From Gemmatimonadota bacterium (lineage in GTDB: Bacteria; Gemmatimonadota; Gemmatimonadetes; Longimicrobiales; Gaopeijiaceae): a stretch of 46,258 nucleotides of DNA. The DNA lies in NCBI GenBank assembly GCA_022340865.1, contig JAJDNC010000023.1, positions 1-46,258 on the forward strand. Reading direction: 5' to 3'. A model generated the notes under the pieces. The model was not told the DNA's origin. It saw only the letters and a program-made list of their open reading frames with translations, and did no database searches. This document shows positions 42,628-46,258 of this stretch, piece by piece (positions within the stretch are counted from its first letter, which is position 1; each line of letters starts with the position of its first letter). Both the position numbers and the translations under genes were made by a program.

Positions 42628-42721
42628 GTTCGCCTCCATCTGGTTGGGTCGGTGGAGGTCGTACCGGTGCGCTTCGGAGGGGTTCCGGGGACGGGGGCGG
42701 AGGCGGGTGACGAGACCGTAA

Positions 42722-42750
42722 CGGTCGCGGGACTTCGCATCCCGCGACCG
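42722..42750 (-). terminator. 11-bp hairpin after the LysE-type gene
   Basis: CGGTCGCGGGA (42722-42732) pairs perfectly with TCCCGCGACCG (42740-42750) around a 7-nt loop. On the minus strand it lies 15 nt after the LysE-type stop and is followed by TTACGGTCT. It separates that gene from the DJ-1 gene. Confidence 0.55.
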
Positions 42751-42764
42751 CGGCGGCCGTCCGG

Positions 42765-43436
42765 TTACTGGAGGAGCGTGTCCTGCATCATCCTGCGGAT
42801 ACCCTCCGAACCCCGGACCATCCGGTGGAAGTTGCCGATCCAGGACTGCCACACCAGTACGACGCCGGCGAGAAGCAGGGCCACGGCGGCGCCCACCATC
42901 ACGCGGCGGTACCAGTGCAGGGGGAGGCGCTTGTGCCCCAGGGACGCCGCCCGGGCGACGCCGACGTAGATGCCGACGAACACGAACAGGAAGGAGCCGA
43001 GGAACGCGGCGGCATGCCCCCAGCCCTGGTGGTAGGAGCTGAGGAAGAGGGGAGAGCCCACCAGGAGCCAGAACACCCAGGGCGCCGGAGACAGGACCGC
43101 CAGCATCATGCCCTCGAGGGCGCGCTGACGGGAGCTGACGTGGGGCTCCTGGTTCGGGTGGTCTGCGGCCTCTCGCCACGTGCGCGCGCCGAGGAACAGA
43201 ATGAACACGCCGCCGACGATCCCCATCCACCGGAGCGCTTCGCTGGGAAGCTGGGACAGCAGAAGCGCGGTGAGCGCCATCACCGATGTCTCCGACACCA
43301 GCGGGACCAGGGCGATGCGGAGACCGGCCCAGAAGCCGTGGCGGAGGGAAGTGACGGCGATGAGCGCCGTGAACGGGCCCGGAACCACGCCCGAGAAGAG
43401 CCCGAGAAGCGTACCCAGGATGAGCGTCCGGATCAT
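42765..43436 (-). CDS. LysE-type exporter
   Basis: A 223-residue membrane protein with about six helices. The N-terminus '[30 protein letters not shown]' (abbreviated G-x-x-P-G-P ... R-x-G) carries the LysE/RhtB signature PGP and the G-x-x-A/G-G segment. '[16 protein letters not shown]' corresponds to the conserved N/S-P-x-x-x-x-F-W segment of helix 4. The family exports amino acids or their derivatives; in a cell with many peptidases it could relieve amino-acid overflow (inference). It is divergent from the kinase gene, 167 bp apart. Confidence 0.8.
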   Translation of the reverse strand: MIRTLILGTLLGLFSGVVPGPFTALIAVTSLRHGFWAGLRIALVPLVSETSVMALTALLLSQLPSEALRWMGIVGGVFILFLGARTWREAADHPNQEPHVSSRQRALEGMMLAVLSPAPWVFWLLVGSPLFLSSYHQGWGHAAAFLGSFLFVFVGIYVGVARAASLGHKRLPLHWYRRVMVGAAVALLLAGVVLVWQSWIGNFHRMVRGSEGIRRMMQDTLLQ

Positions 43437-43603
43437 GGTCCCTTTCGGGGCGAATGGGGTCCAGGTGGTCTCGAGGCGGGTGGGGTCATCCGGGAAAAAG
43501 GGCTCCTAAAGGCCTCGATGTCCAGTCCGGGGGCTCTCCACCCACTCGCTGCGTACAAGCTGCCTTGCGGGGATCGGCGCCGCCAGGGCATTCTCCCGGT
43601 GCC

Positions 43604-45586
43604 ATGACAAGCGGACCAGCACGCCCCTCCGGCGAGTTCCTGACCTTCCAGAAGGCTTTGGCGGGACGGTATTCCATCGAGCGCGAGCTCGGCCGCGGGG
43701 GGATGGGGATCGTCTTCCTGGCCCGCGAAGTCGCGCTGGACCGCATGGTGGCCCTCAAGCTCCTTCCCCCCGATCTGGCGGCGCGACCAGGCCTGAGGGA
43801 GCGCTTCCTCCGGGAGGCTCGCACCGCCGCCCGCCTCTCGCATCCGAACATCGTGCCCATCCATACGGTGGACGAGGCCGATGGATTCGTCTTCTTCGCC
43901 ATGGCGTACGTGCCGGGCGAGAGCCTGGGCGAGAGGATACGGACGCGCGGACCGCTCTCCAACAGCGATGCCGCGCGAGTCCTTCGGGAGGTGGCGTGGG
44001 CGCTGGCCCACGCGCAGCTGCACGGCGTCGTCCACCGCGACGTGAAGCCGGACAACATCCTTCTCGAGGAAGGCTCCGGCCGGGCCCTGGTGGCGGACTT
44101 CGGCATCGCGGCCCTGGTGGAGGCGGCGAACCCGGAGGGGGGTGAGCTGCTCGGCACCGCCGAGTTCATGAGCCCGGAGCAGGCCGCCGGGGGGGAGGTC
44201 GATGCTCGCAGCGACCTGTACAGTCTCGGGTGCGTGGGCTTCTACGCCCTGTCGGGACAGGTTCCATTCACGGGTCCCACGCCCGCCGCGATCCTCGCAC
44301 AGCACGTCACCCGGCCGCCGCCGCCGCTCCTGTCCGTGGCGCCCCAGGTGCAGGCCCACATCGCCGCCGCCATAGACCGCTGCCTGCGCAAGGAGCCCGA
44401 GCGCCGCTTCTCCGGGGCCGACGCGTTGGCCGAGGCGCTGGGGCCGGAGGGCCAGATCGAACGGGAGCTCCCCGTCTCACTGCGCGTGTTCATCAAGCAG
44501 AACCGGGAGCTGGAGACCGCCGTGGCATGGTGCCTCCTCGGGCTGCTCTTCGCCGTGCCGGCGATGGTGACGATGTTGCTCAGCGAGGGGCCGACCGCGG
44601 CGGGCGTCCTGATTCTGGACGCCGTCGTGGCGACCCTGCTGGGCATTCCGGTCGTCAGGCTGCTGAGGGACGTGCGCCGGCTCCTGAAGTCCGGCTTCAC
44701 CCTCGAGGACGCCGGCGCGGCGTGGGCGCAGGACGTCAAGCTCCGGGACGAGGAGTTTCGGTTCGAGGTGGGCAAGCGGGAGACGTTCGTGGACCGGGTG
44801 CTCCGTCTGCTGAAATGGACGGGATACGCCGTGGCCGCCGTGAGCCTTCCCACGGTCTTGGCCGCGGGCGGCTGGATCCATACCTGGGTGGACAACGTGT
44901 TCTCCTGGTCGCTGCTCACCGGGCTGGGCGCAAGCGTCGTGGACGAGATTCGCGCGCGGGCCCGCTCCGACGTCATGGGCGAGCGCTGGCTGCGCGTGTG
45001 GGACGGGTGGGTGGGCAAACGCATCTTCAAGGTCGCCGGGCTGGGTCTGAAACGCGTGGTCAGGGCCATCTCGGGAGCCCACCGCCCGACGGAGGTCGCG
45101 CTGGGACTGGCAGCGGACCGCCTCTTCGAGCAGTTGCCGAAAGAGATACGCAAGACCCTGAAGGCGTTGCCGGAGACCGTGAAGTCGCTGGAAGAGGACG
45201 CACGGGCCATGCGGGCTCAGGTCGCGGAGCTGAATGCGATCCTCGCCGAGATCGGCGACGACGACCCTTCACGTCCCGGCGCCGCGGAGCGCGCCCGGGT
45301 GCGAGCCGGCGTGGAGGCTACTCGGGACGCGGCCCGCGATAAGCTGCAACAAGCGGTCAAGGCCCTCGAGGCCATCCGTCTGGGACTCCTGCTCATGCAC
45401 GGCGGCGGCGGGACCGTGGAGAGCCTCACCCTCGACCTCGAGGCCGCGCGGGAAGTCGCGGCGGATATGGCGAACCTCCTGGAGGGCCATCGGGAGGTGG
45501 CGCGACTGCTCCGGGAGCGCAGGGAGACGGGTACGTTCGCGTTGAGCCCGGGTGAGGAGGAATCGGGAAGCGCGGACGGCCGGTAA
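43604..45586 (+). CDS. Membrane-anchored Ser/Thr protein kinase with helical C-terminal region
   Basis: A 660-residue protein. The kinase domain is at about 20-285: G-loop GRGGMG (30-35), Lys52 in 'VALKLL', 'HRDVKPDN' at 144-151, DFG at 165-167, and 'GTAEFMSPEQ' activation-loop end. All catalytic residues are present, so it should be active. After it come two pairs of hydrophobic helices (about 303-350 and 404-448) and a C-terminal coiled coil (about 519-600). The usual PASTA or WD40 sensor is missing. ATG 43604 is chosen; the upstream frame to 43454 has no support. Its target is not indicated by neighbours. Confidence 0.92.
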   Translation: MTSGPARPSGEFLTFQKALAGRYSIERELGRGGMGIVFLAREVALDRMVALKLLPPDLAARPGLRERFLREARTAARLSHPNIVPIHTVDEADGFVFFAMAYVPGESLGERIRTRGPLSNSDAARVLREVAWALAHAQLHGVVHRDVKPDNILLEEGSGRALVADFGIAALVEAANPEGGELLGTAEFMSPEQAAGGEVDARSDLYSLGCVGFYALSGQVPFTGPTPAAILAQHVTRPPPPLLSVAPQVQAHIAAAIDRCLRKEPERRFSGADALAEALGPEGQIERELPVSLRVFIKQNRELETAVAWCLLGLLFAVPAMVTMLLSEGPTAAGVLILDAVVATLLGIPVVRLLRDVRRLLKSGFTLEDAGAAWAQDVKLRDEEFRFEVGKRETFVDRVLRLLKWTGYAVAAVSLPTVLAAGGWIHTWVDNVFSWSLLTGLGASVVDEIRARARSDVMGERWLRVWDGWVGKRIFKVAGLGLKRVVRAISGAHRPTEVALGLAADRLFEQLPKEIRKTLKALPETVKSLEEDARAMRAQVAELNAILAEIGDDDPSRPGAAERARVRAGVEATRDAARDKLQQAVKALEAIRLGLLLMHGGGGTVESLTLDLEAAREVAADMANLLEGHREVARLLRERRETGTFALSPGEEESGSADGR

Positions 45587-45652
45587 GCGGGGCGCAGCGG
45601 AGAGGACTCCGTCGCCCGCATCGACGGGGCGGCCCTGCGCCTGCGAGGTGCT

Positions 45653-46258
45653 TCAGTGGAGCCGCGTCACCACGATCCTCCCCGCGGGATACAGGTCCAC
45701 GCGGATCTGAGCGCCGACGCCGGTCCCGTTGGACACGAAGTCGTGGATGCGTATCCCCCACCGGCCGATGGGCCCCGCGTACGTGGCGTTGCCGAAGCTC
45801 GCCGAGGGAACCCCGTTGTTGGCGGTGACCGGCCACGGGTACTGGCCGGCGGGCTGCTGGTTCGGGTGCAGCAGGTCCGTCGCTGCCGTCACGAAGTCGT
45901 AGGTCGTGAAGGGGTGGGCCGGAGGCGGGGCTCCGGTCCCGTCCAGGCTGATGGCGTTCACGAACTGCTCGAAGAGCGTCGAGACCGGCTGTCCCGTCAC
46001 CTGCTGGAAGCCCTTGCTACCGGGTGGCGTCAGCGAGTCGGTGAGTGCCCGGAAGAGGGACGAGTCGGCCATGGCCGTGGAGGCGTTTCCGTACCCGTCG
46101 CCAAGCCACCGGTGGAAGTGCCAGCCGCTCCCGTAGATGGTCTCGTTGGGGTCGGCGCCGTCGGGGGACACCACGAGACCGTTGGGCTGGCTCGACAGGT
46201 AGTACACGGTGCGGACCATGCGCAGCAGCACGCCGTAATCGTACCGGGTGACGCCCGA
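45653..46258 (-). CDS. C-terminal part of a secreted protein (5' end outside the window)
   Basis: The minus-strand frame is open to the window edge and ends at 45653, giving 201 residues. An internal GTG at 46231 is not evidence of a start. Segments such as 'YGSGWHFHRWLGDGYG', a Ser/Thr/Pro- and Asn-rich middle, and 'GIRIHDFVSNGTGVGAQIRVDLYP' near the end suggest an extracellular protein with a beta-rich C-terminal domain. The first part resembles regions that follow the zinc site in secreted metallopeptidases, but no HEXXH is in the window, so that idea is weak. The gene converges with the kinase gene. Confidence 0.6.
   Translation of the reverse strand, partial: SGVTRYDYGVLLRMVRTVYYLSSQPNGLVVSPDGADPNETIYGSGWHFHRWLGDGYGNASTAMADSSLFRALTDSLTPPGSKGFQQVTGQPVSTLFEQFVNAISLDGTGAPPPAHPFTTYDFVTAATDLLHPNQQPAGQYPWPVTANNGVPSASFGNATYAGPIGRWGIRIHDFVSNGTGVGAQIRVDLYPAGRIVVTRLH

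Overview
The window is very GC-rich, gene-dense bacterial chromosome with short intergenic gaps and many overlapping start/stop codons. No rRNA, tRNA, CRISPR, phage or transposase gene is visible. The gene style points to Gemmatimonadota, but this is inferred from gene content and no marker gene was checked. The pointers are a Ser/Thr kinase of the 'GRYSIERELGRGGMG' type, a stand-alone TonB-plug-like lipoprotein, S46, M16, M14, M1 and S9 secreted peptidases, LpxR and bactofilin. LpxR, the plug protein and the many signal-peptide proteins imply a diderm envelope.

Layout. 1-716: the end of a probable methyltransferase overlapping a P-loop nucleotide-kinase-like protein. 872-5475: a Sel1-repeat lipoprotein followed without gaps by ATPase-permease-ATPase-permease (ABC-2 type). 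5453-7676: a secreted alpha/beta hydrolase, then a RHH/PIN (VapBC-type) toxin-antitoxin module lying between two truncated 5' ends of protein-kinase genes. 7677-11210: a TMEM175-like channel, an OPT transporter, a small holin-like membrane protein and the plug lipoprotein. 11484-13616: an S46 dipeptidyl-peptidase. 13668-17319 (minus): bactofilin with an abutting methyltransferase, and a dynamin-like GTPase with an overlapping helical protein. 17736-24130: LpxR, a cydAB operon carrying a tandem DUF1847 gene, an LCAT-like hydrolase and a small secreted protein. 24252-28159: a phosphate uptake operon in the order pstC-pstA-pstB-pstS, with CGTTAC direct repeats (PHO-box-like, 11-nt period) before both pstC and pstS. 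28236-34203: a patatin, a MetX-like hydrolase, an M16 peptidase and an EEP-fold protein. 34409-41961: a run of three secreted peptidases (M14, M1, S9). 42025-46258: DJ-1/PfpI, a LysE-type exporter, a membrane-anchored Ser/Thr kinase and the end of a secreted protein.

How the genes work together. Much of the window serves nutrient scavenging by an organism that degrades proteins and peptides: five secreted peptidase families, an OPT transporter, several secreted hydrolases and high-affinity phosphate uptake. Envelope and membrane upkeep is a second theme (LpxR, bactofilin, dynamin, ABC-2 exporters). A high-affinity bd-type oxidase suggests growth at low oxygen.

The most unusual structures are: the VapBC module between two kinase 5' fragments broken at the same codon; a 53-residue chimeric leader ORF with an internal terminator that ends 2 nt before the hydrolase gene; a perfect hairpin that hides the Shine-Dalgarno of the dynamin-like gene; and the tandem DUF1847 protein encoded in the cyd operon.
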